Positions 38,261-48,416 are shown, numbered from the stretch's first letter. The stretch is 64,000 nt of DNA from Aliidiomarina celeris (GCF_003316875.1 NZ_QMIL01000002.1:496001-560000); one strand, 5' to 3'. Notes: generated by a model not told the origin, from the letters alone. Numbers and translations: made by a program.

Positions 38261-38893
38261 ATGGCTGTTGCTGCCAACAAACGTTCGGTAATGACCCTTT
38301 ATTCTGGGCGTGATGATTTATTCAGCCATCAGGCTCGGATTGTGCTTGCAGAAAAAGGCGTTACCTACGAAATTACTTTTGTAGACGAAGGGAACGTTCC
38401 CGAAGATTTACAACAGCTTAATCCGTACGCAGACAACGTACCCACTTTGGTTGACCGAGATCTTGTATTGTACAACTCGCGCATTATTGTCGAGTATTTA
38501 GATGAGCGTTTTCCGCACCCACCACTCATGCCTGTATATCCGGTAAGTCGTGGTAATAGCCGGTTGACCATGTATCGCTTAGAGCGCGACTGGTATGTAC
38601 TTGCCGACACTATTCTGAAAGGTGGAAAAAAAGGCGAGCAAGCGCGACAAGAGTTGCGCGAAGGTATTTTGTCTTTGGCGCCTGCTTTTTCTGATCACGA
38701 TTTCTTCCTTAGCGAAGAATTTAGCTTAGTGGATTGCTACCTTGCGCCCTTGTTATGGCGTTTACCGCAATTTGGCATTGAGCTCGCGGGCAACGGTGCC
38801 AAGGAAGTGAAAAACTATATGTTGCGTATTTTTGAACGCCAGTCGTTCCAAGACTCGCTTACAGAAGCCGAGCGTGAGTTAGGCCGCGCGTAA
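38261..38893 (+). CDS. sspA: Stringent starvation protein A
   Basis: 210 residues from ATG 38261 with GGAG 9 nt upstream. Glutathione-transferase fold: thioredoxin-like N-domain (RSVMTLYSGRDDLFSHQARIVLAEKG, NPYADNVPTLVDRD) and helical C-domain (SLVDCYLAPLLWRL). SspA binds RNA polymerase and shapes stress and stationary-phase transcription. It pairs with sspB 36 nt downstream, after petABC as in many relatives. Confidence 0.95.
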   Translation: MAVAANKRSVMTLYSGRDDLFSHQARIVLAEKGVTYEITFVDEGNVPEDLQQLNPYADNVPTLVDRDLVLYNSRIIVEYLDERFPHPPLMPVYPVSRGNSRLTMYRLERDWYVLADTILKGGKKGEQARQELREGILSLAPAFSDHDFFLSEEFSLVDCYLAPLLWRLPQFGIELAGNGAKEVKNYMLRIFERQSFQDSLTEAERELGRA

Positions 38894-38928
38894 TTCTCGG
38901 TCGCACAATAGAAGGAGACGGAAGAGAA

Positions 38929-39369
38929 ATGACACCGAAACGCCCTTATGTAGCACGTGCTTTGTATGAATGGTTACTCGATAACCAGCTTACTCCGCAT
39001 GTAGTGATCGACGCGAACTACCCAGGTACAGAAGTACCGCAGGAGTTCGTGCAGGACGGGCAGATTGTGTTGAATATTCATCCTGAAGCCACCACGGCCT
39101 TTGAAATGGGAGAGCTAGAGCTCTCTTTTCAAGCGCGCTTTGGTGGCGTTCCTCGTAAAGTTGTTGTTCCCTTTGGCGCGCTGCTGGCTATTTACGCAAG
39201 AGAAAATGGTGCGGGCTCTATTTTTGAGCCTGAAACCGCCTATGACGAAGAAGAAGCGAGTTTGGTACCAGCACCAGAATTGGCGCCGAACCCAGACGGG
39301 AATACCAGCGACTCAGACGCTCCGAAGCCTACGCGAAAAGGCAAGCCTCAGCTTAAGGTGATTAAATAG
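38929..39369 (+). CDS. sspB: ClpXP adaptor SspB
   Basis: 146 residues: substrate-binding beta domain (about 1-110; RPYVARALYEWLLDNQLTPHV, VPFGALLAIYARENG) and a flexible acidic linker ending in the ClpX-binding tail GKPQLKVIK. It delivers ssrA-tagged peptides to ClpXP. It is convergent with dolP, with only 15 nt between the stops and no clear terminator. Confidence 0.95.
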   Translation: MTPKRPYVARALYEWLLDNQLTPHVVIDANYPGTEVPQEFVQDGQIVLNIHPEATTAFEMGELELSFQARFGGVPRKVVVPFGALLAIYARENGAGSIFEPETAYDEEEASLVPAPELAPNPDGNTSDSDAPKPTRKGKPQLKVIK

Positions 39370-39384
39370 CTGGGAAAACAATTA

Positions 39385-39960
39385 TTACGGGTTGCTGGGC
39401 TCGGTGCTGAGCACGTTTACAACCCGTTTTACTCCCCGCACGTTGCGTGCAATGTCAATTGCTTCTTGTGCGGCAGCCTCGCTGACTAAACCGAGTAAAT
39501 ACACTTCTCGATTCTCGGTAACGACCTTAATACCCGACATGTCATGCTCACCACCGCGGAGCAAAAGCGTTTTTACTTGGGTTGTGATCCAGGTGTCGCG
39601 TGAGCGATCGCCGATGCTAGCGGGCTCGCCAATACTTATTTCATTAAATAAATTGAGTGGCTGCCCTTCGCTGCGAGCGAGTTGTTCCGCTTCACGCTTC
39701 ATGGCTTCGTTGGCAACTTGGCCAATTAACAGAATGTCCCCATTGTAAGGAATAACACGGATACGTTGCTCGCTAAGGGCATTTGAGTTGTGCAATGCGT
39801 TGGTCACCTTCAGTCGCATGCCAGAGTCGTCGATTTGGCTGTTGATGTCGCGGCTATCGAGTACAATGGCTGTGGTAGCGACCGCGCCACCCACTGCAAC
39901 GAGCGTACAACTTTGCAGCAAGGGCAACAGTAAAAGCACCGCTAAATATTTGAATTTCAT
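39385..39960 (-). CDS. dolP: Outer-membrane BON-domain lipoprotein DolP
   Basis: 191 residues from ATG 39960. Lipoprotein signal with lipobox LLQSC (Cys18), followed by two BON domains (about 45-110 and 120-190; GDILLIGQVANEAMKREAEQLA, REVYLLGLVSEAAAQEAIDIA). DolP/YraP supports outer-membrane integrity and BAM function. It starts one base beyond the diaA stop, at the end of the lpoA-yraN-diaA-dolP series. Confidence 0.94.
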   Translation of the reverse strand: MKFKYLAVLLLLPLLQSCTLVAVGGAVATTAIVLDSRDINSQIDDSGMRLKVTNALHNSNALSEQRIRVIPYNGDILLIGQVANEAMKREAEQLARSEGQPLNLFNEISIGEPASIGDRSRDTWITTQVKTLLLRGGEHDMSGIKVVTENREVYLLGLVSEAAAQEAIDIARNVRGVKRVVNVLSTEPSNP

Positions 39961-39961
39961 G

Positions 39962-40525
39962 CTATAGACCACCAAAAATTTTTGCTTCAATAAGGTCGGA
40001 GAAAATGCGGGCGCAGAACAGTTGTTGCTCCAAAATGCGCGAGGTAGCGGTAGACGGAATTCTGATTTCAACGTCGCCAGCACCGAGTAATCCCGAGAAA
40101 TCGCCGGGGTCGTCGCCACTTATGGAGATGATGCTCATGTCGCGAGAAAGCGCAGCTGTCATGGCGTTGTGAATACTGTCGTCGTGTGTTTTGGTGACAA
40201 AGACAATAAGAATATCGCCAGCCTTACCCAGAGCACTGACTTGCCGAGCATAGCAGTTGGACTCCACATCAGCTGCCGCGCGGTGGGAGAGGTGGATGGC
40301 TGGGAACGGCGGACGTTCCAGCTCGCAGCCATAAAGCAGTAGGGTAGCAAAGTGTGCGCTAATAAAACTCGCGCTTTCGTCGCCACAAACAAAAATAGAC
40401 TGGCCACCTAGAAGCGCATGAACACATTTTTCCGCCGCTTGCCCTATGGCTGGACCGATGCTATCGGCGGTTGCTACTTGAGTTTGTATGCTTTCATTAA
40501 AGCGAGCTTGTATATGGTCCTGCAT
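39962..40525 (-). CDS. diaA: DnaA initiator-associating protein DiaA (diverged)
   Basis: 187 residues from ATG 40525 (MQDHIQARFNESIQTQ), SIS fold. Identified by its N-terminus, ARQVSALGKAGDILIVFVT and GLLGAGDVEIRIPS, and by the fixed gene order. DiaA tetramers bring DnaA molecules together at oriC. The loop that reads GNGTSAA in E. coli is GDESASF here, and the STRG sugar-phosphate loop is VTKTHD, so the sugar-binding motifs are eroded. A general SIS protein is the alternative. Confidence 0.85.
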   Translation of the reverse strand: MQDHIQARFNESIQTQVATADSIGPAIGQAAEKCVHALLGGQSIFVCGDESASFISAHFATLLLYGCELERPPFPAIHLSHRAAADVESNCYARQVSALGKAGDILIVFVTKTHDDSIHNAMTAALSRDMSIISISGDDPGDFSGLLGAGDVEIRIPSTATSRILEQQLFCARIFSDLIEAKIFGGL

Positions 40526-40527
40526 GA

Positions 40528-40878
40528 TTAAAACGCGTCCTGTAACCAATTAATATCTTGCGGCGAACCGGTGATAGCGAGTATATCAAAGCGGCAAGCA
40601 GTAAGGTGCTCAGCGTACCCATGCAAGTGAAGATATATTCTAGCGGAGCGCCGAACCCTTTGTAGCTGTGCCGGTTGAATTTGTTCAAGTATGTCTGCAA
40701 AAGCACCAGAGCGTCGATATTTTACTTCAATAAACACTAAAAATTGACCGTGTTTCATAATGATATCGATCTCGCCATCGCGAAGGCGAAAATTTTGCTC
40801 AACAAGAGTAAGGCCTTGTTGTTGCAAATACCTTACTGCAGTGTTTTCATAAATTGTTCCGGTTGTTCTTGTCGACAT
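40528..40878 (-). CDS. yraN: UPF0102 endonuclease-like protein YraN
   Basis: 116 residues from ATG 40878 (MSTRTTGTIYEN). It has the Holliday-junction resolvase-like core of the family: AVRYLQQQGLTLVEQNFRLRDGEIDII with the acidic pair, and FIEVKYR. Function is not established. The first 32 nt overlap the end of lpoA. It is 2 nt from diaA. Confidence 0.9.
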   Translation of the reverse strand: MSTRTTGTIYENTAVRYLQQQGLTLVEQNFRLRDGEIDIIMKHGQFLVFIEVKYRRSGAFADILEQIQPAQLQRVRRSARIYLHLHGYAEHLTACRFDILAITGSPQDINWLQDAF

Positions 40879-42733
40879 ATTGAATGGGCGCCATGCGTAT
40901 TTGTTTGTTATCAAACATAGCCCAAGACAATTCTCGCAGTAGTATATTTTCTTGAATCCGCAATTGCCCACTTAATCCGTCGTATCGGTAGCCTTCAAGA
41001 TGGCGCATAAGTGCTAACCGAGGTGCTAACCGCATACTGTCATAACCCATTGCAGTGAGCCGCTGTTGGCTGCGGCTCCAGCCCGCTATGAGGCTGTCGA
41101 GCTGCGAACGAAGATCGGCGCGCTCGTGGGCTGGTAACAGCCAAGGTGCGTCGGCAAACCGAACGCCTTGCAAGTCGCCTTCGTCTTGTGTTTGTGATTG
41201 TTCGTTAACGGTGGAATTTGCATACACCGGAATACGATCACCAAAGGCCGATTGGTTACTCATAATAAAGGGGTTTAACAGTTGCGCTTGAACGGCATCG
41301 CCGAGTAAGTAAATAGCGTCTATATCTTGCCGGCTGCGAAACTCCATTTCCACTTTCGGCCCTTGTAGAATACGTTCGATTTGTTCTTTGCGCGCGTCAC
41401 TTTCAGCCACTTTAAGTTCACTGCGAATAAGGTCGCGCATTTCGCTACTGGAACCATAGTAGCCCGTACGAATGTGCCCTTGCGCCGTGTTTTCTCGCCA
41501 ATACTGGGTAAAGAGGTCGGCTAGTGCGCGTGCGCGATTGGTGTTCGGTGCCAACAATAAAACGCCTTTATGCCCTTGTGCATTCAAGGCAACAGCAGCT
41601 GCTTGTGTTTCAGCTGCAAGATCAAGGGCAAAATAACTACTGCGTGGTAGCGTGCCCTCACTACTGGGATGATTCAGAGTTAGTTGTAGATAATTCCAGT
41701 CTTCGAGCTCATGAAGTCGATCGACGGCCTCACGGTCTAAAGGCCCAATCACTAAATCAATGTCATAACTTTCGAGCTGCTGGGCAATATCCGCAGCGGT
41801 AAACTGACTGGTGTCGATAAAGAAAACATTTTCTTGTGCCTGCTCTACGAGTGCTGAGAGTACGCCAAAACGCACGGCCTCACCTTGGTTAGCAAAACTT
41901 CCTGTAAGGGGTAATAGAACAGCAACTCGCTCGGGTGGCTCTTGTAATTGTGGATCGGCCAATAAACGGTTTACGATTGCCTGCGCCGCATGTTCGGGAT
42001 AATTTCGTTGCCAATTCTCGAGTGCGTTTTGAAAAGTCATTTGCTGGTCAAGCACCATGGTGAGTCGCTGCAGCAAACTAAACCATCCTGCTGCCGATCC
42101 TGCGGCCTCTCGAGGTGGACTGCGCCAGATGTCGACAGGTGCTTTCCTGAAATGATTCCAAATGCGGTCGGTGAACTCGCTTTCGTCAGGGTTAGGTGGT
42201 TCGCTCCCGGTGAGTAAGGCTTCAATACGAATGAGCTGCAAGCCCGCAGCAAAATGGTCGCTGCGGGCAACTGCCGTGTGATAGTGCAACCACAGTAGCT
42301 GCATTCTGTCTTCTTGTTCGGTGAGCCTATTGAAAAGGTTTTCTGTGCCTTGCGCCGCTGCGTCCCAGTCAGACAAAGAGGCAAAGAATCGGCCTTTTTG
42401 GAGTTCAAATAAGGCCAGATCATTCGGGCGTAAATACTGCGTGTTAATTTCAACTAAAATTGCGCCGGCATGGTGGGGTTGGTCTGCGTTCAGGTACGCT
42501 TTTGCTGCTTGCAATAAATTGATTTGCGCAGCATGAACTGAGCGCGCTTCTCGCGCCGCTTGCAACCACTCTTCAGCCGACGGCGGGCTTTGTTCGGGTT
42601 CGGGTTGAACAACTTCAATTTCAGGTGGCGCAGCAACGGGCTCTGGAGTACTACCGCAGGCAGACAAACCTGCCAGCGTAATTACGGTAACGATGCAAGG
42701 AAACAGCTTCTTTGGCACAATAGGAGTTCTCAT
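40847..42733 (-). CDS. lpoA: Penicillin-binding protein activator LpoA
   Basis: 628 residues. Lipoprotein signal with lipobox LSAC (Cys26), a Pro/Glu linker (about 30-55), a TPR-like helical N-domain (about 55-260) and a periplasmic-binding-protein-like C-domain (about 270-600; VAVLLPLTGSFANQGEAVRFG, VIGPLDREAVDRL, LLAPNTNRARALADLF). Anchored in the outer membrane, it reaches through the peptidoglycan to stimulate PBP1A. It is divergent from rsmI with a 61-bp gap, as in E. coli. Confidence 0.95.
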   Translation of the reverse strand: MRTPIVPKKLFPCIVTVITLAGLSACGSTPEPVAAPPEIEVVQPEPEQSPPSAEEWLQAAREARSVHAAQINLLQAAKAYLNADQPHHAGAILVEINTQYLRPNDLALFELQKGRFFASLSDWDAAAQGTENLFNRLTEQEDRMQLLWLHYHTAVARSDHFAAGLQLIRIEALLTGSEPPNPDESEFTDRIWNHFRKAPVDIWRSPPREAAGSAAGWFSLLQRLTMVLDQQMTFQNALENWQRNYPEHAAQAIVNRLLADPQLQEPPERVAVLLPLTGSFANQGEAVRFGVLSALVEQAQENVFFIDTSQFTAADIAQQLESYDIDLVIGPLDREAVDRLHELEDWNYLQLTLNHPSSEGTLPRSSYFALDLAAETQAAAVALNAQGHKGVLLLAPNTNRARALADLFTQYWRENTAQGHIRTGYYGSSSEMRDLIRSELKVAESDARKEQIERILQGPKVEMEFRSRQDIDAIYLLGDAVQAQLLNPFIMSNQSAFGDRIPVYANSTVNEQSQTQDEGDLQGVRFADAPWLLPAHERADLRSQLDSLIAGWSRSQQRLTAMGYDSMRLAPRLALMRHLEGYRYDGLSGQLRIQENILLRELSWAMFDNKQIRMAPIQYVDKNNRNNL

Positions 42734-42794
42734 TCATGTTCAGCCTGCGCTTACTATAAACTGCCAGGCTCCCACAAACAAACAGAGGCAGGCT

Positions 42795-43631
42795 GTGAAC
42801 AGCGGAAATTTATATATTGTCCCTACACCCATAGGTAATTTGGCAGACTTTACTGCCCGTGCGCAGTCGGTTTTACAGTCGGTTCAAGCGATTGCCGCGG
42901 AAGACACTCGCCATTCGCGTGTACTGTTAAACCATTATGGCATTACCACGCCTATGTTTGCCCTGCATGAACATAATGAACGTGAAAAGGCCGATGCACT
43001 GGTCGCTCGGTTACAAGCGGGTGACGATATTGCGCTTATTTCAGATGCAGGAACGCCGCTAATTAGTGACCCCGGTTATCCGCTTGTACGTGCTTGCCGA
43101 GCGGCCGGCATTCGAATTATTGCCTTGCCGGGGCCCTGCGCCGCTATTGCTGCACTTTCTGCTTCGGGCCTACCCACAGATAAGTTTTTGTTTTGTGGCT
43201 TTTTACCCGCCAAACAGCACGCGCGTATACAAGCCTTAGAAGCGGTTATGGCGGAATCCGCAACCTTGGTGTTCTATGAAGCGCCAAGGCGCATTGTAGA
43301 CAGTCTTGCCGCGCTAGAAGAGGTATTTGGAGCGGCGCGGGAAATGGTACTTGCGCGCGAAATTTCCAAGCAATTTGAAACCTATCTTGCTGGTTCTATT
43401 GCAAATGTTCGCGCGCAGGTGCAAGCCGACGCCAACCAACAGCGCGGGGAAATGGTGTTGGTGATCGCCGGCGCTGAAAAGCAGCAGGATAGTTTACCCA
43501 TAGAAGCCGTTCAGCTATTAGGCTTGTTGCACGAAGAGTTACCACCGAAAAAAGCGGCCAAAATAGTCGCGACGCATTATGGCTTAAGGGTAAATGATTT
43601 ATACCGATACGGTCTCGAACTCGACAAATAA
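42795..43631 (+). CDS. rsmI: 16S rRNA (cytidine1402-2'-O)-methyltransferase RsmI
   Basis: 278 residues from GTG 42795 (AGAGG 5 nt upstream), giving MNSGNLYIVPTPIGNLADF as in the family; an upstream ATG at 42693 would run back over the lpoA start. SAM-binding features of the tetrapyrrole-methylase fold are visible: TPIGNL, AEDTRHSRVLLNHYGI, LISDAGTPLISDPG, and LPGPCAAIAALSASGL. It methylates C1402 in the decoding centre. The start codon is moderately certain. Confidence 0.94.
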   Translation: MNSGNLYIVPTPIGNLADFTARAQSVLQSVQAIAAEDTRHSRVLLNHYGITTPMFALHEHNEREKADALVARLQAGDDIALISDAGTPLISDPGYPLVRACRAAGIRIIALPGPCAAIAALSASGLPTDKFLFCGFLPAKQHARIQALEAVMAESATLVFYEAPRRIVDSLAALEEVFGAAREMVLAREISKQFETYLAGSIANVRAQVQADANQQRGEMVLVIAGAEKQQDSLPIEAVQLLGLLHEELPPKKAAKIVATHYGLRVNDLYRYGLELDK

Positions 43632-43666
43632 ACCATTAAAGTTCGTAATCTAACTGTAGGCTCGTG

Positions 43667-43672
43667 TATACT
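43667..43672 (+). promoter_or_regulatory. -10 element of rnpB
   Basis: TATACT (5 of 6) preceded by TG, 7 nt before the expected 5' end of RNase P RNA. The region that should hold the -35 is poor. Confidence 0.55.
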
Positions 43673-43679
43673 GCGCGCC

Positions 43680-44051
<372 letters not shown>

Positions 44052-44093
44052 TTCTCTTTATCCGCAGACAATTTTTTGTGCACAAGTTACTGC

Positions 44094-45974
44094 TCAAGAA
44101 ACCTTAAATTGACTTACCTGCGCAATGAGCTGTTCGGCCAACTCGGCCAGCTCTTCACTGGAATGTTCGCACTGCTCCGCGCCGGCAACGACGTCGCGTA
44201 CGCTGCTGGCAACGGTATTTACGTTTTCCGTAATTTCGTTGGCGACACTCGACTGTTGCTCCGTGGCGGTGGAAATTTGAATGTTCATGTCAACCACTTG
44301 CTTGACCGCCTGACCAACCGCTTCAAAGGCTTCGCCGGAATGGGTTGCCATGGCCATACTTTCCTGCGCCCGTTGTGAAGACTGGTCCATTGCTGCCATT
44401 GCAGCTTGTGCACTCTGTAACAAACGCTCAGTAGTTTGGTTAATGGTTTCGGTGCTCGTGCGGGTATTGGCGGCGAGGCTGCGCACCTCGTCGGCGACCA
44501 CGGCAAAGCCGCGCCCTTGTTCCCCGGCGCGAGCGGCTTCAATAGCCGCATTCAATGCTAACAAGTTGGTTTGTTCTGCTATTTTCTGAATAACCTGCAC
44601 CACATGGGTAATCTCGTCGGTGCTCTCGTTAAGGCTTTGCAACCGCTCTGAGGTTTCTCTCACTGAGCTTTGTAAATTCTTCATTGCCGCTAGATTTTGT
44701 TGCACGGTGTCGAGCCCTTGCTTGGCTTGCTGGTGCGCGCCATCGGCTGAGCCTGAGGCCGACTCGGCGCTATGGGCCACTTGTTGCACGGCAGTCGCCA
44801 TTTCGGTAATGGCGGTGGCAATAAGCGTAGTTTGCTGCTCTTGTGCGTGTGCAATTTGGGTAACGTCGGCACTCACCTTGCTGAGTTGGTGTGAGGATGT
44901 AGTTACACGTTCAGCAGCTTTGATCAGATTTGCAATGACGTTTTCAAAGCGCACCAGCATTTGGTTAAAATGCTCAGCGACATCAGTGAGTTCGTCTGCA
45001 CCTGCGTTGTCGAGCCGAATGCGCAAGTCTGAGTGACTTGTAATCTTGGCAATGCCTCGCTGCATATCGCGTAGTGGATTGACGATACTTCTGCTGATCA
45101 ACAAATTAAGCGCCACAACAACAACCAGTGTAAGCAACGAGAGCAGCACGCTGAGGCGTTGAAGGGCTCGGCGGTTGCTGTTAATGGCCGCTTCAATGGC
45201 TTGGTCAAGAGTGGTTAGCGCGGCTTCTGTTTGGTGCACGGCTTCTCTCATTTGCCCCACAATACCGTCATTTTCGTCAGTGCCAATGGCAATTCGTTGC
45301 TCAACATAACGGTCGAAGGCTTGGCGGTAATTGTCGATCGCTTGTTGCAAGGGTTGCCGCTCCATAATAGGAATAAGTTGGCGGCGAGATAAGGCCACAA
45401 GTTCTTCTTGCGCCTCATGAAAGCGTGACTGATAGGCTAAATCCACACGCATCATGAAATCTTTTTCATGCCGGCGCATGGTTAACAACGCCACGTTCAT
45501 TACCGGTAGATTAAGGTCTTGGAAAATCCGCTCGATATCGTGCGCCGCTGCCCGTAAGGTGCCCTCAAGGCCTTCTTCCGGCGTGAGCCCAAGCCTTTGA
45601 TAAGCATTAACTAGGGTTTCGAATTCTGCCCGATAAACCTCGGTTTGGCGGTTGAAATACTGCAACGCGCTGGCATCGATGTTTTGCGCTGCAAGTTGTT
45701 CGCTCAGCTCGGCACTAACGTTGTTTATCTTGGTTAAGCTGTGGTCGAAGCGCGCTAAATAGTCGAGCCGCATACGCAGCATAAAATCTTTTTCATGGCG
45801 GCGGAGCATGAGCACTTCGGTGTTGAGTGCCTCGGTATTGATTCTCGCATTGTGCAGCGTGGTGGCTTGCCGACTTTGAATGCTATTGAGCAGCAGTAGC
45901 ATTAGCATGCCGGCTACGAGCACAGCTGTGCTGATTAGCAACCGATGACGAATAGAAATACGGCGTAATGTCAT
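44094..45974 (-). CDS. Methyl-accepting chemotaxis protein with helical bimodular-type sensor
   Basis: 626 residues. Transmembrane helix one at about 12-30, a periplasmic all-helical region (about 31-272), helix two at about 274-294, HAMP (about 295-345) and the signalling domain with the hairpin tip [20 protein letters not shown] and [12 protein letters not shown]. The sensor has two copies of an [10 protein letters not shown] motif, at 58-67 and 167-176, each followed by a D/L-x-Y-x-x-RF segment. This is the pattern of HBM (helical bimodular) sensors, some of which bind organic acids. It should signal through CheA/CheW. No C-terminal CheR-binding pentapeptide is seen. Ligand unknown. Confidence 0.92.
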   Translation of the reverse strand: MTLRRISIRHRLLISTAVLVAGMLMLLLLNSIQSRQATTLHNARINTEALNTEVLMLRRHEKDFMLRMRLDYLARFDHSLTKINNVSAELSEQLAAQNIDASALQYFNRQTEVYRAEFETLVNAYQRLGLTPEEGLEGTLRAAAHDIERIFQDLNLPVMNVALLTMRRHEKDFMMRVDLAYQSRFHEAQEELVALSRRQLIPIMERQPLQQAIDNYRQAFDRYVEQRIAIGTDENDGIVGQMREAVHQTEAALTTLDQAIEAAINSNRRALQRLSVLLSLLTLVVVVALNLLISRSIVNPLRDMQRGIAKITSHSDLRIRLDNAGADELTDVAEHFNQMLVRFENVIANLIKAAERVTTSSHQLSKVSADVTQIAHAQEQQTTLIATAITEMATAVQQVAHSAESASGSADGAHQQAKQGLDTVQQNLAAMKNLQSSVRETSERLQSLNESTDEITHVVQVIQKIAEQTNLLALNAAIEAARAGEQGRGFAVVADEVRSLAANTRTSTETINQTTERLLQSAQAAMAAMDQSSQRAQESMAMATHSGEAFEAVGQAVKQVVDMNIQISTATEQQSSVANEITENVNTVASSVRDVVAGAEQCEHSSEELAELAEQLIAQVSQFKVS

Positions 45975-46079
45975 GAGCGTTCCAAGCGAAGTATAAATGC
46001 ACGATTCAAGGGCCGATTTTATCTTAAGGGCGAGGAAGGATTATGAAGCTTTTGTGACAATTTCACCGCGGCAACGAGG

Positions 46080-48338
46080 TTACAGTTGGTAACGGTGGCT
46101 ACTAATGCCAGTGTGTGGATTGAATTGCATGATCAGTTGGTCGAGCGGGAGCGGGCGAGCATAGTAATAACCTTGCTGAAAGGTACAATGTAGGGCGCGC
46201 AGTGCCGTGCCTTGTTGTTCGGTTTCAACGCCCTCAGCAACAATGTCGAGTTGCAATGCATGGCTCATTTCTATAACCGCTTTAACTAACGCTACCTGTT
46301 GTGTGTTACTCGGCACTTGATGCAAAAAGGCACGATCTATTTTCACTTGGCGTACGGGAAAATTACGCAAATAAGTGACCGATGAATAGCCTGTACCAAA
46401 GTCGTCGATGGCAAGGTTTATCCCTGTGCTCGCAAGTGCCTCAAGCATTTTATGTTGGCGCTCTTTATCGGGCATCAATATTGACTCGGTAATTTCAAAG
46501 GTAATACAGGAGCGTGGCACTTTGTATCGGTCTAGAGTATCGATCCACTGGTTTACAGCATTTGGATCGTTGAATTCCCGCGACGAGCGATTTACGGAGA
46601 TCCGAAGCGGTAAATCGGCATTAATAAGGCGATGATAGTCTTGGCACACACGCTCGAGGACAAATTGACCAATTTCACGGATAGTGCCGGTTTTTTCTGC
46701 TACGGGAATAAAATGGGCCGGGCTAATTAGCCCCAACGTAGGGTGATGCCAGCGCACTAAAGCTTCAATAGCAACAATACTATTGGATTGGCTATGAATA
46801 ATGGGTTGGTAGTGGACCGAGAATTGTTCGCGGTCGAGCCCCTTGAGAATCTCTTGGTGTAATTGTAAGTGTGATTCGGCTTGTTCACGCAACGACTCAT
46901 TAAAAAAGTAAGAGGTGCCGCGGCCCGAGGACTTCGCGGCATACATAGCAAGGTCTGCATGTTTAAGTAAATCGCTCGCCGAGGTGCCATCGTTTGGAAA
47001 AACAGAAACACCGATAGAGGCTTGCATGAGCACATCGTGATTTTCAATGCTAAGAATGGGCTGTAATGCTCTAAAAATGTTATTTGCAATCACTTCTGCT
47101 TCAAAGGGTTCATTAAGGTCTGTAACCAGTACCACGAACTCGTCGCCGCCGAAACGAGCCACCACGTCGTTTAAGCGCACCGTGTTGCGAATGCGCTTGG
47201 CAACTTGCTGCAAAAGAATGTCGCCCGCTTCATGCCCTAAGGAGTCGTTAATTTCTTTAAAGTGATCAAGGTCGATAAACAAAATAGCAAAGGGTTTTGC
47301 TTTGCGATTTCCTTGCCGAACCAAGTCATTCAAATGCTGAACAAAGTAACTGCGATTGGGGAGCCCCGTAAGACTGTCGTATTGCGCTTGGTGGCTAATT
47401 GTAGCGAAGGCTGAACGCAACTTGCTAATGGTGTTCAATAACGCAAAGCTCAAAATGCTGAGCAATAGTGACACCACCAAACCGAGTGTCCACCAGCCGT
47501 AGTAGTGATAAAGCGGAGGTGCCCAGCGGCCTGAAATCGGTTGAGCGGCCAATACCCAATATCCTTGCGGTAAGGTGACCTGAGTGGTGAGTGGGTTTTG
47601 CTCCCATACTGTAGGGTTACCGCTAATAATAGGGCCTTTCTCACCACTGCCATTGGCTCCTCTTAGCGAGATAGTGAGCGAATCGGACTGATGAACACCG
47701 GCGTCATCGAGTAAGTGCTCGTAGTCGATGACTTGCGAAACAATACCCCAAAGGCTGCCGTCGTGTTGTGAGAAAACCGGTAGGCGGGCAATAAGTGCTG
47801 TGCCTCCTTGTACCAGTTCTATGGGACCATTAATGGTAATTTCACGGGCGGCGATTGCTTCTTGTACCGATTGGTATTGCCCGGGGCTGGTGCGATAGTC
47901 GAGCCCAATGGCGGCTTCGTTGCCGCTTTCTGGATAAATATGAGAAACAATGAGATTGGGCGCAATTGCAACGTGGCGTACATGCAGATCGTCGGATAAT
48001 AAGGCTGCGGTGAGTTGATCAAAGCGTTCGCGGTCCACTTCTGCATTGAGCGAGAACTCAGCACGAAGGCTTCTCATACTGATCAAGTTCGCATTGATCA
48101 ATCCTTCTAACTGCGCGCGAATACGCGAGAGTTCCTGCAATGCTGTAAAACGATTGTATTCAGTGTCTTGTTTTTGCTCGCTGAGAACAAAGCCTGCCAC
48201 CACTACCAAGGTAATGAAAAACATGATCGCTGCAATAATAGAATTCGGCGATTTACGCAAAGCCACTGCCCCAAATATGCGTGAGTAATGCCCACGCTTG
48301 TAAACTAACCAATTGTATACCTTGTGTAAATAAAACAC
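46080..48338 (-). CDS. CHASE-type sensor diguanylate cyclase/phosphodiesterase (GGDEF-EAL)
   Basis: 752 residues from GTG 48338 with AAGG upstream. Transmembrane helix at about 33-52, periplasmic CHASE-like sensor (about 70-270), second helix (about 281-302), GGDEF domain (about 318-480) with intact GGDEF at 407-411 and an inhibitory-site RxxD (RLND, 398-401) five residues before it, then an EAL domain with EAL at 535-537, ITES, DDFGTGYSS and EGVETEQQ. Both halves keep their key residues, so it could make and degrade cyclic-di-GMP. It is divergent from mraZ and lies downstream of nothing on its own strand, so it probably has its own promoter in the 140-bp gap. Confidence 0.93.
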   Translation of the reverse strand: MFYLHKVYNWLVYKRGHYSRIFGAVALRKSPNSIIAAIMFFITLVVVAGFVLSEQKQDTEYNRFTALQELSRIRAQLEGLINANLISMRSLRAEFSLNAEVDRERFDQLTAALLSDDLHVRHVAIAPNLIVSHIYPESGNEAAIGLDYRTSPGQYQSVQEAIAAREITINGPIELVQGGTALIARLPVFSQHDGSLWGIVSQVIDYEHLLDDAGVHQSDSLTISLRGANGSGEKGPIISGNPTVWEQNPLTTQVTLPQGYWVLAAQPISGRWAPPLYHYYGWWTLGLVVSLLLSILSFALLNTISKLRSAFATISHQAQYDSLTGLPNRSYFVQHLNDLVRQGNRKAKPFAILFIDLDHFKEINDSLGHEAGDILLQQVAKRIRNTVRLNDVVARFGGDEFVVLVTDLNEPFEAEVIANNIFRALQPILSIENHDVLMQASIGVSVFPNDGTSASDLLKHADLAMYAAKSSGRGTSYFFNESLREQAESHLQLHQEILKGLDREQFSVHYQPIIHSQSNSIVAIEALVRWHHPTLGLISPAHFIPVAEKTGTIREIGQFVLERVCQDYHRLINADLPLRISVNRSSREFNDPNAVNQWIDTLDRYKVPRSCITFEITESILMPDKERQHKMLEALASTGINLAIDDFGTGYSSVTYLRNFPVRQVKIDRAFLHQVPSNTQQVALVKAVIEMSHALQLDIVAEGVETEQQGTALRALHCTFQQGYYYARPLPLDQLIMQFNPHTGISSHRYQL

Positions 48339-48386
48339 AGCCTTAATTCACGTTCATTTCGCTCACGTAAAACATCTTGTTTTTGC

Positions 48387-48416
48387 TTGACAGGTGAACG
48401 AAGTGACACCTAGACT
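48387..48416 (+). promoter_or_regulatory. Promoter of the dcw cluster
   Basis: A perfect TTGACA (48387-48392), 18-bp spacer, TAGACT (48411-48416; 4 of 6). The spacer holds an inverted repeat AGGTG-N10-CACCT. The predicted start is near 48423, directly before the MraZ boxes. Confidence 0.65.

Noticed and set aside
42693-42794. Longer rsmI start at ATG 42693
   Set aside because: It would add 34 residues unlike the family and run back over the divergent lpoA start; GTG 42795 has the conserved N-terminus and a ribosome site.
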